Assembly: GCA_958510825.1 (NCBI GenBank)
Contig: OY294047.1
Span: 54,295,365 to 54,359,364 of the forward strand
From: Brachypterus glaber
Lineage: Eukaryota; Arthropoda; Insecta; Coleoptera; Kateretidae
Reading direction: 5' to 3'
Length of the DNA stretch: 64,000 nucleotides
Shown: positions 22,686 through 34,302 of the stretch, piece by piece
Layout: each line of letters begins with the position of its first letter
How positions within the stretch are numbered: position 1 is the first letter of the stretch
Notes under the pieces: model-generated
The model's database searches: none
What the model saw: only the letters and a program-made list of their open reading frames with translations
Told to the model about the DNA's origin: nothing
Made by a program: the position numbers and the translations under genes

Positions 22686-23419
22686 CAGGGTGATCCATAA
22701 ATGGCATGCCAAAATTTAAGAGGTGATTCTAGATCCAAAAATATAAAAAAAGTTCCTATAAAGGTTGGTCCGGAAATGAGCCCTAAGGGATCTAGGGCCC
22801 TTTAAAATTGTAATAAAAATAAGGTTTTTAATTAATAACTCGGGTACCGTTTAAGCTGGAGCGGCGAGCTTTTGCATGTATACTAGTATTAATAAGGGCA
22901 ATAAGTTTATGTTAATTTATTTTTTTAATTTATCCAGAGGCGTGCCCAGACGGACAAAATATATGAGGCTTAAAACATTTTTGCCCCAAACTTTTCTATG
23001 TGTATGTTTTTTGGATTTGTTGTAAAAAATATAGATTTCTAGAGTAAAAATACATATAAAATATCATATAGTGTAACACTGTAGGAGCAACCGTTATCAA
23101 AAAAAAAATGCAATTAAGAGGAAGTAACATTTTGTGCCACCAAAAACGTTACTTTTTAAAAGGCTATTACTCCTTTAATATTAAATTTAGGTGTTTTGGT
23201 GTATAATACTTTTTTGCTCAGTTTTAAATGAAGAATCACCCTGCAGCATTAAAATTTTATTGGTGCTTTTTTTTTGTTCCCCATTCAATACGTCATCTTC
23301 GAAGGGCCGTAGCTCCCTTAGGGCTCATTTCCGGACCAACCTTTATAGAAACTTTTTTTCATATTTTTGGATGTAGAATCACCTCTTAAATTTCGGTACG
23401 CGAGTTCTGGAACAGGCTG
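22686..23419. mobile_element. 734-bp TA-flanked element with CAGGGTGATCC ends
   Basis: Ends CAGGGTGATCC.. and ..GGAACAGGCTG, TA on both sides (22684-22685, 23420-23421). Inner inverted blocks AAGAGGTGATTCTAGATCC and GTTCCTATAAAGGTTGG face their complements near the right end. A partial copy of the interior is at 59708-59960. Confidence 0.7.
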
Positions 23420-23421
23420 TA

Positions 23422-24183
23422 TACTACTACCCATAGAATATCGCAATTTGGAGCTCTCTCTACGTGCAAAAAATACTGACTTTTAAAATATTTGCCATCA
23501 AAATAAAAATTTGGCAAGGATATCTATACGGTTTTTTTTATTGCATAAATCCAATTATAAAATTTAAATTTAGATCCGCTATTAAAATTTGGAAAATAAA
23601 ATTAGCAGGATAAAAATTATCGAATTACACTTTTAACACGTTTTGGGACCGAATAAGTAGTTCCTGTTCAATTTTAGATTTTTTTTCGGAAACTAGGTTA
23701 TGATCTTTAATATATATATTCCTCTTACTTTTCTTCTCACTCTTCTATTTTTTCCTATTCTTCTTTGTCTTCTTCTTCCTCTTAATTGCATTTATTTTCA
23801 TATTTTTACACCCTATAGATGGGCAAATTTAATAAAACAACCACGTTAACTATTTTAATCGTTAAAGAAACTGTTAAGTTTGGCACAAAACTCAGCGACA
23901 ATAAGGTTTACAAAATTTTAGGTATTTAAAGCGTTCGAGACTTAAGAGCTATTTTGCAAATTTGATATTTGATTTAATTTTAATGAAAACCGTGCAAAAT
24001 ATCATTTTTTTGGGTCTTCTAAAAGTCATTTAGTTGTAATATACCGGGTTAATCATAAATATGCTCCAAAATTATTTTGTACAACATTTCTGAACCACCC
24101 TGTGTAATAAATATTAAAATACAATACAAATTGGCGTCCAATTAATCACATAAATATATAATCAATCGTATTTAATCGTTTCT
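23422..24183. other. AT-rich DNA, nothing recognised
   Basis: Only pyrimidine-rich tracts near 23730-23800. Confidence 0.4.
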
Positions 24184-24474
24184 ATGTCAAGCAACGTTGC
24201 CAAATATAAAGCCATAATAAAAACAAAACCCAAAATAAATTATATAATCAAGAATTATGTAAAATCTAGAGTGTTACCTCCTACAATCGTAAAATTTAGG
24301 TCGCAAAACGTGCGACCTCTTCGAAGATGCTTTTGCCGCGTTGCCGGACTTAAGAAACAAGTGAAAGTGATACGCGAAGGCTGCGGAGCTATAGACACGC
24401 GCGTTTCAATTGTTTTGTTCATACTCTTCGTAATCGACAGATTATTTTTTACTTTAAATTTTACTGAAGAATAA

Positions 24475-25857
24475 GAATTAAATTTGTATTTTTTTTTAAC
24501 TTAGCATCATCCATATTAAATTGACAATTACCCTGTTTGTACATTTTTTTAACTGAAAAAAAATCAGATATAAGGATTATTTGAGGTTGGCACCATAAGT
24601 CAAAGTGACGGTTTATTTTTTGTTTCTTGTTCTTTTTATCTTCTACTTTTTCTTTTTCCTTTTTCTACTTGGTTTTCTATTTTTCCTCCTCCAATTAGTG
24701 GTCTTAGCTGCTGAGGCCATTCAACCAATCCTCAAGGTTGTCAATTTCCAACTGTTTATGTCCTGTTAAAAAAGTAACAAACAAAAATGTTCCTATGATT
24801 CAGTGCTTTAGTGAATCTCATTATGGACTCCAACTGGGTGTCGTAATGACTTCATTATAAAACACACAAAATTTCCATGAAGAGAATTTTATAAAATGCG
24901 ATGCATTTCGTGGACAACTTCATGACGTGTTTGTTTTTCACGGTTTTATCCGGTAAATCACGTCAGGCCAGCCGCGAATTTTGTTTTGTTTTTTCGAGGA
25001 AGTCGATTGCAGCAATACTTGATGCGTGATTGTTTTCAGTAATGGATGTTTATAAATTAGGTAGCTAGATAACGTGTGCCTGATAAATGGTTTTGTTGAA
25101 ATATTTACCTAAATTTTACCTTGAGTAATTAATTTTAAAATTTTACGAGGATAGTATTTGAAAAATAAATGACAAAACCTTGGTTTAACCAACAAAATGC
25201 CAGATTATTATTATTATTATTATTATTTTTGTTTCATTTTCGTTTGGACTTTGGACTATCGTAATAAATTTAAAAACGGTAAAGTCTTGTTAATAAAAAA
25301 GGCTTTTTATTGAGTTAAAAAAAGAAAAACTTGTAAGTTACAAATTAAAGATTGAGGTTCTTTTCTTTCCATTTTCTATTTTCTATCTTAAAAATATGGT
25401 GTTTTCTTTTTCTTTTTTTGTAAAAATTAATGGAAAATCATTGTTTTGTTATCATGGGTATTTTTAATTTAATTATTAATTCATCCAATTTTAATTAGTT
25501 AAAAAAACACTAAGTGGTCGCATGCAAAGCTACATAAACAGGCAAGTACGCAGGGGACCCCTTACACCGGAAAAAAGCAACAAAAAAAAAATATCGAAAA
25601 ACAAGCCGTGAAGTGGTGTAATGATTCGCATTCAAAAATGTACCCTTCGCAATTTAACCATTATTTTTTTTAAGAGCCCCTTAACTTTTTTTTTTAATTG
25701 ACACGATTAATATTTTTTAAAAAATATATTTTTTCCGGAAAATTTTAGATCGGTCGGATTTTTCCCTCTTTTTTTTTTTCATTTAACGCCATAAGTTTTT
25801 TGTTTGTGGGATTAAAGAAAAAAAACTTTAGGGGTTATAATTATCATTATTAGTAGT
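24475..25857. other. AT-rich DNA with an (ATT)n microsatellite at about 25204-25228
   Basis: No gene. Poly-pyrimidine tracts near 24620-24690 and 25370-25410. Confidence 0.45.
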
Positions 25858-26044
25858 ATACTACGCACCGACTACGCGCACCTTTTTTTTAGCGCATTGA
25901 CATGGTTTGCGTCGAGGTGCGTATACTAGTTTTCCTACGACCTAACCTAGACATCAAAAAAACGCATAAATTATCTTAAAATTAGTTTGTCAATTTGAGG
26001 TTATGTGTGTTTTTTGTTAAAAATTTAAATTTTGGACGTCCTGG

Positions 26045-26328
26045 CAGAGCCGTAACTAGGGCGTGGCATTTGCCACGGGCGCAACACTTCAGAGGGGCGC
26101 CAAAAACTAAAGAATGTACCTACTACTTTTAGTTATGAAGAACTTGATAGTTTGTTTTTGGTTTATATTTTATTAATAATGTCAAATCAGGAGGCATTTT
26201 TATTTTTGTTACCTTTTTCCTTGTTTACTTAACCTAATAAAAAACTTAAAATATTTCAGTTGTTTTTAAATTGGATAGGGGGCGCAAAGTGATAACCTGC
26301 CACAGGTGCAGCTCTAGTTACGGCTCTG
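26045..26328. mobile_element. 284-bp hAT MITE with CAGAGCCGTAACTAGG ends
   Basis: CAGAGCCGTAACTAGG / CTAGTTACGGCTCTG inverted ends, a terminus typical of hAT families. Flanks CGTCCTGG (26037-26044) and CGTCCTGT (26329-26336) match in 7 of 8. Confidence 0.82.
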
Positions 26329-26773
26329 CGTCCTGTAGTGTCTATGAAGAGTATTAAAGCGGAAAAAAAGCGGAAAAACGTCAAAAGCGGGAGACGCTGA
26401 ACTGTGAAGCGTCGTGGCGCTGACCTGTGAGGGCGTCTAGCCGTATCGACCGTGTGACAATGTTATCGTTAACCCTGCGTCGTCTCGACAACGTGTTTTG
26501 TTTAGTTTTGAATAACATTTTTATTAGACATGCAAAAAATGCAGGAAAAACCGGTGTTTTTCCCTAAAATGTTTATTTATCTTTGCATTGCTAATTCTTT
26601 AAAGATATTCACCACAAATTATAACATAATAATGGTATAAGGGCCACTTGCACCAATTTTATTTTGATCAAGGTTTAATTAATCTACGTTTAAAAAATAA
26701 TCTCTGGTTAAATATGTTTGCATTGCACCAATGAAAGTTAAACAAAGTTTAGTTAAACCGAGCACACATCTCT

Positions 26774-27186
26774 AATGGAGCTCTCTACAACTAGAATTAT
26801 GAAACAAAAGACGTCTACCCTATCTCTATCTCATTTGTGCTACACTTTCCAGCCAACCAAATAAATACTGTATTTGTTTTTCATACAACAAATACAGTAT
26901 TTATTTGGTTGGCCGGAAAGTGTAGCAGTGAGCGGCACGAACGAACATAGCTAATGTGAATCTGTAGAATATGATAATTCTACTAAAATTTAGATGGCGC
27001 CAGTAATTTCTTTAATAAAAATACTATAGTTACAAGTAAGCCCGGCCAAGTAAATATTGTATTTGTTCAACAAAGAACAAATACAGAATTTGTTTGGTTG
27101 GGTGGAAGTGGGAGTGTATGTATGTCTTCTATCCTTTTTGGGTAGAACTTTTGTCCCTGTCTAATCTAACGGGAGAAATCTCCATT
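26774..27186 (+). mobile_element. Two-hairpin MITE, copy 1 (413 bp)
   Basis: Ends AATGGAGCTCTCTACAAC and GGGAGAAATCTCCATT. Two internal hairpins: AAATACTGTATTTGT with its complement, and ATTGTATTTGTTC / GAACAAATACAGAAT. Nested in the Harbinger element. Other copies at 47283, 51629/56131 (split), 57067 and 59245. Confidence 0.85.
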
Positions 27187-27337
27187 TTAGTGTTATTTGA
27201 ATGTAGCTAACTTCACATTATTTTGACGTTTGACGTTTATATCATTTGGTTTATTATATTTTCAAAAAAAGCTGTTAGTTATTGACAGTAACTTATTGTG
27301 TTATGTGTTATTGTGTTCTGTAAGCTAAAAAGTAGCA

Positions 27338-27475
27338 ATGGATATGCCTAAAGAAAAAGATGAAAACAAAAAAAAACGTTCGCCCAATTATACTATAAAT
27401 GATAAAGCTTTATTAATTAAAATTGTGGCACAATACAATAGTGTTATCGAAAACAAAAAAACGGACGCAATTGGG
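27338..27475 (+). pseudogene. Harbinger Myb/SANT-like accessory protein, N-terminal fragment
   Basis: In PIF/Harbinger elements a Myb-like protein helps the transposase bind the transposon ends and enter the nucleus. Here about 46 codons remain: a Lys-rich start MDMPKEKDENKKKR, then SPNYTINDKALLIKIVAQYN and ENKKTDAI, the first helices of a Myb/SANT-like domain (cf. NFT..EK..L..LV..Y...IENKKTDA). The frame then crosses a deletion at about 27470 into antisense transposase sequence and ends at 27532, so the tail IFQLFFNTYKN is not Myb. The ATG at 27338 is the natural start after ~150 nt of leader. Non-functional. Confidence 0.75.
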
Positions 27476-27668
27476 ATATTCCAGTTGTTCTTCAATACGT
27501 ACAAGAATATTGGCCACTGTTTCTTTATATGACCTAAATTTTTGAAAAAATGTTAGATCATCCATACTTTCAAAATAGTTTTGTCACTCATGATAGGTAC
27601 GGAAACCATCATCCAATATTTCCAATTCCAACAAGTCTTCATCTAATAAATCGGCTTCTGCCATCATT
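27472..27668 (-). pseudogene. Harbinger transposase N-terminal fragment
   Basis: Read on the - strand from ATG at about 27668: MMAEADLLDEDLLELEILDD..FRTYHE, then a stop near 27590. Reading through, it continues YFESMDDLTFFQKFRSYKE and ILVRIEEQLEYP. The FxxxFRxxKET pattern is the N-terminal region of HARBI1-like DDE transposases. The DDE catalytic core is entirely absent. The in-frame stop and the deletion next to the Myb fragment make it dead. Too short for ORF prediction; recognised by motif and by its convergent partner inside shared terminal repeats. Confidence 0.7.
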
Positions 27669-28086
27669 GCAGGTAATTTCGTAAAATCAAAGAAAAACAC
27701 TCACGGGTACGAAATAACAGATAAAAACCTAAAGTTAGGTTATGTTTTGATATAACCCAGGTTTAAGTGACATAAACCATCAAACTCGAACGATTACATT
27801 TATTCTGAGATTAAGACAAATAAACTTGGTTTAAAAAATGGTGCAACAGCGAAACGTCAATTAACTCTTAAACCTTAACTTAATCCGAGTTTAAGCTTAA
27901 ATCATGTTTGGTGCAAGTGGCCCTAAATGTATTACAATTCTTACGTTTATGTTTATCTGAAGTCATTTTTATAAGACCCATAGTAAAATATACAAGAAAT
28001 TATATTTTAAACGGTGTCTCGCGCAGACATTATAATTCTACATATCTGATTTTTAAATTTAAATACATAAAAAAGGTATTCTTGTA

Positions 28087-28500
28087 ATACTGTAGGATTA
28101 ACCGTTTTCGAGAAAATGTAATTTGAAGGTGAAATTTCACGGTTCGAGGACGAAAAATTTAATACTAAAATGTTAAAAACAAAAACAAAATTTCAATGAT
28201 GTTAAAAACTAAGAAAAAAAGTTTCTATAGATGTAGGTCGAAAAATCGGTTTTAAAGCTACTATGGCCCTTTAAAAATGGTGCATTTTTAGAAGACCATA
28301 GCTCCCTTAGGATTAATTTTTGGAACTACCTGTATATGAGATTGTTTTCTTTGTTTTTGATGTAAATTGACCCTGCATCATTAAAGTTTTGATTTTCAAC
28401 ATTTTAGTATTTAATTTTTCGTCCTCGAACCCTGAAATTTCACTTTCAAATTAACTTTTCTCGAAAACGTTTATCCTTACAGTATTACAGTACGAGTACT
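28087..28500. repeat. Inverted-repeat element related to 34303-35347
   Basis: Arms around 28087-28200 and 28376-28495 are complementary (AATACTGTAGGATTAACCG; TCGAGGACGAAAAATTTAAT). The centre has ACTATGGCCCTTTAAAAATG and ATAGCTCCCTTAGG, shared with 34310-34450. Confidence 0.6.
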
Positions 28501-28880
28501 TTTTTATGTATTTTGACCTGAGAAATCAAATTTAAAAAATAAAATTACCAAAAAGTTACACAGAAAAAAGTTTGGGACAAAAAACTGATAAGACCTCCCG
28601 TTTCGCACACCACTGGTTAAAATAAGCACATGAAAATAACATAAGAAGATGGTCCTTGATTAGATTAGTTTACATGCAAAGCCTCGTTGCTTTTATACAA
28701 AGGGTTTCTGATTTATTAAATAAAAAACTAATTTTTAGAACCCCTTTTGAAGGGGCGTAGCTCCCTTACGAGTCGTTTTAGGACATATGTTTATGGGAAC
28801 TATTCCGCCTATTTTTGTATTTTCTACACGCCCTATACTTTTGACACACGTATTCATTAACACCCTGTATTTGTCATCTT
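28501..28880. repeat. Diverged continuation of the same repeat family
   Basis: CAGAAAAAAGTTTGGGACAA (28561) recurs at 34628. GGGGCGTAGCTCCCTTACG and the end ACACCCTGTAT resemble the ends of 22686-23419 and 34303-35347. Confidence 0.5.
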
Positions 28881-29969
28881 TCTGAAAAATCCTAGCAAAT
28901 CATTTCCTTTGCACTCATAATATGGGAAAGTAAAGTGTCACTTGTCCTTTTTATCCTCCAAACGTACCGTATCAACGTGCGTAAATACCGGTATTTATTT
29001 TCTATACGCGTCGGCCTTAACCCAAATTAATAGTAATTTTAAGCAAGTATAAAATTACATAACACCGTGCAAACCAGAGAGAGAAAGAGATAGAGAGATA
29101 TTGAGTGAGACAAATTTTATATACTTCCTTTATATGGACTTGTTTTTTTTTTTTTTTTGAGTACTAAATTTTATTTTTGATGACAGACTGGACTTTAAAC
29201 TGGTCCTAAAACTGCTTCACGTCTACTTAAGAATAGGAAAATTGATGGCCAAAAAACTGACATTAATTCTCAAAATTTTACAAAAAATGTTTTTTTCTTT
29301 TCAAATTTGACCCATTTATAATAGAGGTATTCTTAGTTAACATTAATTAACTAACCTTATAATTAACCTGTAATTTTAAGTGGCTTGCGAATAAGCTATC
29401 AGATGAGGGAAATTTTGGCTTTTCACGTTATAATCTTACGAATTTAATCATTTACATTCCCGTCATTAAATTATTTGAAATTTGAGATAATTTAGACTGT
29501 TTTAGGGCCACTCTAACATATGTATTTTAATTTTTACGACAGATAACTTGCACTTTTTAAACCGTTGAAAGTGAAATAAGTAGGATTTTATTTTTAAACT
29601 TCGCAAAATTGGGTTATTAGGATAAGTGTCTAAAACCCATTTAAATTTTTGTTAAAAATATACATAATATAATAATATATTAATATTAATTAATTATAAT
29701 TAATATCTATATTATATGTTTTATAGGTAGTAATATTTGCGGATATCATTTTATTTTGAGCTTTTTTTTCAAACGTCTTTAGCTTGCTTGATTGTAGATA
29801 GGAAGTAGATAATTTTTCTTCCCGAGTTCTGAAATGGATTGATTTTTGACTGTTTTGTCTATTTTTATCCTAGCTGCAAAGGCAGATTTGTATGCCAACG
29901 GGATGGTGAATTTTTAGTAATATAACCATTTTTTTTTGGATCAAAGGAATACGAGTTTATGTGAAGTAC
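28881..29969. other. AT-rich intronic DNA, nothing recognised
   Basis: No gene or shared repeat seen. Confidence 0.4.
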
Positions 29970-29977
29970 ATACCAAC

Positions 29978-30230
29978 CAACGAACTAATAACTCTTCTCT
30001 CTAGAATAGGCATTTTATTTGTAAAAACTGACAAAAACGTAGCCAACATATACATTTGTCTGTCTTACTCGCACAGCTTTGTTCTAACAAAGACAACAAT
30101 AACAGTTACTGGTAACTGTTATTGTTCTGGCCTGAATATACCTACTATTTGTTTACAAACAAACCGAGATGTTGGCGATACTTTATATTAACGTATGCGT
30201 ATTCTAGAGATAAGAGTTATTAGTTCGTTG
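29978..30230 (+). mobile_element. hAT MITE, copy C (253 bp)
   Basis: Ends CAACGAACTAATAACTCT and complement. Perfect 8-bp duplication ATACCAAC at 29970-29977 and 30231-30238. Same family as 12183 and 12814. Confidence 0.9.
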
Positions 30231-30682
30231 ATACCAACCAAAATAATTAAAAAAAAACAAAGTAACATGTCAAATTTATAAACTTCATAGGCCCCAAAAA
30301 CTAAAATAGAAAATTAATTAATTCTTTTGCCGCAAAAACCCATACATAAATTATGTTTTTTTGCACAATAAAAATGTTTCCTTGTTTTTTTCCGTTACGA
30401 TAGGGAAAAGTATTATATCTACAGTCATGTCGTTTAAATTCCTTATTACATTTAACCACTTCCTGAAAAGGAAGACTTACTATTGTATGTAAAAAAAAAT
30501 ATATCTTTACGGTCATATTTTAACGGAAAATTAATAATTATTTCCTTTATTCTTCTGTGAAGATCTTTATCAGTTTTTTTTTTCAAACAGGAACTTCATT
30601 GACTTTAAGAGATTAATTATTTTTGAAAAAAATTGTATTGAATTAACAATAATTTTTTATTTATTTATAAAAACTGCAATGC

Positions 30683-30832
30683 AAGGGCATATCCACAGGC
30701 TCGCATAACAGCATAGTACAAAACAATGCGATGCCATGATTGGCTTGATGTGCCGCCATGTATCTTGTAAGCCAATCACGCCATCGTATTCTTATGTTTT
30801 ATGTTCTTATGCAAGCTTCTGGATAGGCCTTA
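30683..30832. mobile_element. Palindromic MITE, copy 2 (~150 bp), reversed
   Basis: Reverse complement of 4491-4633 with minor changes. Confidence 0.75.
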
Positions 30833-31307
30833 ACCTAAATAAAAATATCTAGATAAGGTTAATTTCCCCGGTTTTACTTTAAGTTTTAATTTTTAAGAAT
30901 TCGCTACAAAAATCTTTAAGATGCGTGAAAAATATATTTAAAAAAATATCAATTTTTTTTTTTTAATGTCAAAATTACTGTCCTGTTATTTCATTGAGTA
31001 TACCTGTACCGTATTTCCAGATTGAATAGTGAAAGTTGTACTAAAACTGACGATTTCTGTGTCATTGCCAGCCAAAAATTTGCATAATAGTTTTTTATTC
31101 CTAGAATCGAATTTTTTCGCAAGGTAAAAAAACAAATTAAAATTTGGCACGTGTATGTTTGAGTCATCCGAAGAAGAGTCCTTCTTTTCACGCAAACAGT
31201 GGCTTCAAAATCAGGACAGGCCTTGACATTGGCACTATTAGTGGATACACAAATCTTTAACTTAGCACTTGTCTTAATATACTTAAAATTTTACTACTAA
31301 TAGTATA
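30833..31307. other. AT-rich intronic DNA, nothing recognised
   Basis: A - strand ORF of 66-69 codons (about 30986-31195) has no recognisable motif. Confidence 0.4.
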
Positions 31308-32159
31308 TTAAAGTACTAGTTTCATAACATACGTTTTTAGCGCACGAGAACAAGTTTAGAAAACGAGCCGCTTGCGGCGAGTTTTCTAAAGTACTAAAAC
31401 TTACATTTAAATTGATGACTGATTTAGGGATTTTTGTTTTGGGTTGGCATTACAGTTTACACTATGTTTAAAAATCTAAGAACAAATAATATTTTGATAT
31501 ATTTTACAGTCATCTCTTCTTTTTTCACTGCAATTAACCAGTCCACAATTTTAACACGGTAAAAAATAAACCAGACACAAAATTTTGTAAAAAATTAAAC
31601 TTTAAATCGACATTGACATTTGCACGCAAAACGTCAAGAGATAGGCTTTGGTATGTTTCCAACCCAACAAAAAAAAAAGTACAGACCTCTTATGGGCCTA
31701 TAAGAACACGCAAAATGCGTGTGATTATGAGCTTATAAGAGTCGCAAAATAGAAAAATATTGTAAACTTCCTTATTTACTTGTAGTTTTCCAGATTTTTT
31801 TTTTTTTCGAAAAGTATTAAATTTTGTAATCCAAACCTAAAATATGCTATTGTGTTTGCTATCTACATTTTGCAACAGTTTTTACCTGTTTTTCACAGTT
31901 TTGTAAACTAAACTGATAAAAGATTGATAAGAATGTTTTTCGGTATACCTACTTTAATTTAGGACAATTAGGATGTAAAACAAGCTGACACAGTTTTTTA
32001 GATAACATACAGGGCGTATACAGGAAATATCGTGACGCAAAATGGTTTTATCATCGATTTTATTGGAAATAATTTAGGTTAAATATTACATTACATTACA
32101 ACTTTATTTCGTATAGATCCTCAAAAAAAAAATCACACTAAGCCGAGCATTAATCGTAA

Positions 32160-32408
32160 ACTAGATAAATCGTTGCAAACACCCTGTCAAAACAACAAAT
32201 AGGAGTTTTACCCTATTTTTACCCCCAAAATCTAATCAGCTCTTCGGAATACGATAAGAAACAATATGCAAAAAACTGCAAGTCGATATCTCATATAGAA
32301 GTGGAGTTAGAGAGTTTACACCCAGACAGACAGATAGACGGACGCAAAATTTTTTTTTACTGATTTCGACTCGACATCGGTACTCTTAGTAGCACTAAGT
32401 GTCGATGT
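32160..32408 (-). mobile_element. Internally deleted Helitron-like element, copy 2
   Basis: Reverse copy of 44191-44886, from ACTAG (complement of CTAGT) to the GTAGCACTAAGTGTCGATGT end; about 450 bp of the middle is missing. Flanked by a 22-bp direct repeat (32139-32160 and 32438-32459). Confidence 0.7.
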
Positions 32409-32981
32409 AAACATAATTCACACTTTTAGCCATAAAATAAGCCGAGCATTAATCGTAAAAAATGTTTAACTTCACAAAAAATACTGCTTCTGTGATTGGT
32501 AAACTCCTCAAAATCAAGCTTGATTGGTGAGCATCTTAAAAATTAATATTTAAAATAAAACTTGGCAAATTTACCTCAAAAACTGTTAACCAATAAGAGA
32601 TAAATTAATTAAAATTGTGCAAATATGTTGAAAATTCATCATATTAGTATTTAGAATATAATTACAGTGATTTGATACAGATTTAAATTGATTTAAATCG
32701 CTTATTAAATTTTAACCAATTAATCAATTTTTACTAATGGAAAAATAAACCAAAAAATGGGACATGAAAACTTTCTGTTGCCGTTCGAGAAAATTCTTTA
32801 ATAAATAGTTATTAAAATTTATTGCTTTCCCTTTATTTTAATTAATATTTAAATAAATTACCAGTAATTATACACCAAGTGTGTTAAATACGCAAATTTT
32901 ATTGTTCAATTTTTTTTTGTTTATTTAATGGTTATTTATTATAAACATAGAAATCTATATTAAACGGTTCGTTCCAAATTT

Positions 32982-33072
32982 GCTTTTCCCCAATACGCCC
33001 TCGCTTTTCCCCAATACGCCCTCGCTTTTCCCAATACGCCCTCGCTTTTTCCCAATACGCCCTCGCTTTTAT
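32982..33072 (+). repeat. Minisatellite, four 20-21-bp units
   Basis: GCTTTTCCCCAATACGCCCT(C) repeated four times and followed by a partial unit. The other strand is G-rich. Confidence 0.92.
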
Positions 33073-34302
33073 CTTTAACATTTTCTATAGCATGGCAAGT
33101 AGTTTAGCTGAAAATGTTTACTCTTAAACGAAGAATGTACGTCAAAATATGTAGCAATTTAATAAAACTTCAAAAGAAATTGATTTTTCTTCCTATTTTT
33201 GAAAAATTTTATTGCTAAAAAAAAGTGGGTCGATTTGAATTCTGCCAAAATTTAATTGGGAAATACTGGTCTATTTTTAAATAGCGTCACGCAATATTAC
33301 TGCAATCATTTTCAGAAAATCGCTTTTATTTTAACAAATTACAATAAATAAAATAGTTAATTCAACAGAATTAAATATTTCTAACATACTTATTTAGCCG
33401 TCATTTAAAAATTACCTATTTACTCAAATTATAACATTTTTTTTTCTATTTTGCGACTCTTATAAGCTCATAATCACACGCATTTTGCGTGTTTTTATAG
33501 GCCTATAAGAGGTTTGTAGTTTTTTTTATTTTGGGTTGGCAATACAGGACAAAAGACAATCGCTTGGTGTTTTCCGCGCAAATGTCAACACCGCTTTTAA
33601 GTTAATTTTTACCGTGTTAAAATCCCTAAATCGGTCATCAATTTAAATGTAGTTTTTTTTTTTTATTTTAGAGCAAAATAGAAAAAATAGTATAAAGCAC
33701 CCGTTTCATAACTCTTTTTTAGCGCGCTAGTACTTTTGAAAACTAGCCGCAAGCGGCAAGCGGACCGTCTTTCCTCTTACTTCAATATAAAATACAAGAG
33801 GTAAGATGCCCTGCCGGCCTCCCTAAAACAAATCTAAGGGCGCCAAAAACCGTGATTAAGTTCGTTTTTGTTATTCCTCAATTTAAGTGATAACCTTTTT
33901 TACCATGCCTCCCATGTTTCAAAATCACTGTCCGGCCCTGAACATGGTGTTAAAGAACTTAAATCTTTCTCAAAATAGTTTCGTTGCTGCTAAGCATATA
34001 ATTTTAAATTATTTTTATTATTTTTTTTTTCATATTAAAAATGTTTAGTAAATAAATGATAGTAAGTATGTATTCTTTCCTGGTTATTTTGATAACATTT
34101 TAATATTTTTAAATTCGCCTTTTATTAAAATATTGCCAAGTAGGTTACTTAAGATATACTCGCAAATAAGCTTGATAACTCACTTAACATAACCTATTTC
34201 TTTCTGATAATGAAACTAATCTATTTGTTGCAAAATAATTATTTATAAATAGGAAGTTTACAGATTTAGAAAACTTGTGACCATAAGGTTTTTTTTTTCA
34301 AA

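Larger units (their letters stand above)
22530..26000. mobile_element. ~3.5-kb structure with ~145-bp inverted arms
   Basis: Arms at about 22530-22683 and 25858-26000 are complementary (CCTCAAATTGACAAACTAAT; GGTCGTAGGAAAA; ATACGCACCTCGACGCAAAC). A lone arm is at 62377-62486. Inside lie a TA-flanked element and a 96-codon ORF of unknown nature. Either a large DNA transposon or two inverted solo arms. Confidence 0.5.
26641..27923. mobile_element. Decayed PIF/Harbinger transposon (1.28 kb)
   Basis: Ends GGGCCACTTGCACCAA / TTGGTGCAAGTGGCCC with TAA on both sides (26638-26640, 27924-27926). It keeps the two-gene layout of Harbinger: a Myb/SANT-like ORF on + and the N-terminus of the transposase on -, converging. 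The part between them was deleted and a 413-bp MITE inserted near the left end. Confidence 0.85.
31308..33780. mobile_element. ~2.5-kb foldback transposon with long inverted arms
   Basis: Left arm about 31308-31757 and right arm about 33444-33780 share, in inverted order, GCGCAC..CTAGCCGCAAGCGG-type termini, CCCTAAATCGGTCATCAATT, TTTTAACACGGTAAAAA, GTTGGC, and a GAACACGCAAAATGCGTGTG hairpin. The spacer holds a Helitron-like fragment and a minisatellite and has no ORF. Related arms lie at 42739, 46706 and 48508. Confidence 0.65.

Noticed and set aside
24184..24474. 96-codon ORF in a GC-richer patch inside the 22530-26000 structure
   Set aside because: No recognisable motif, no splice or promoter context; the AGGTCGC..GCGACCT inverted pair inside is too short to mean much. 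Not called as a gene.
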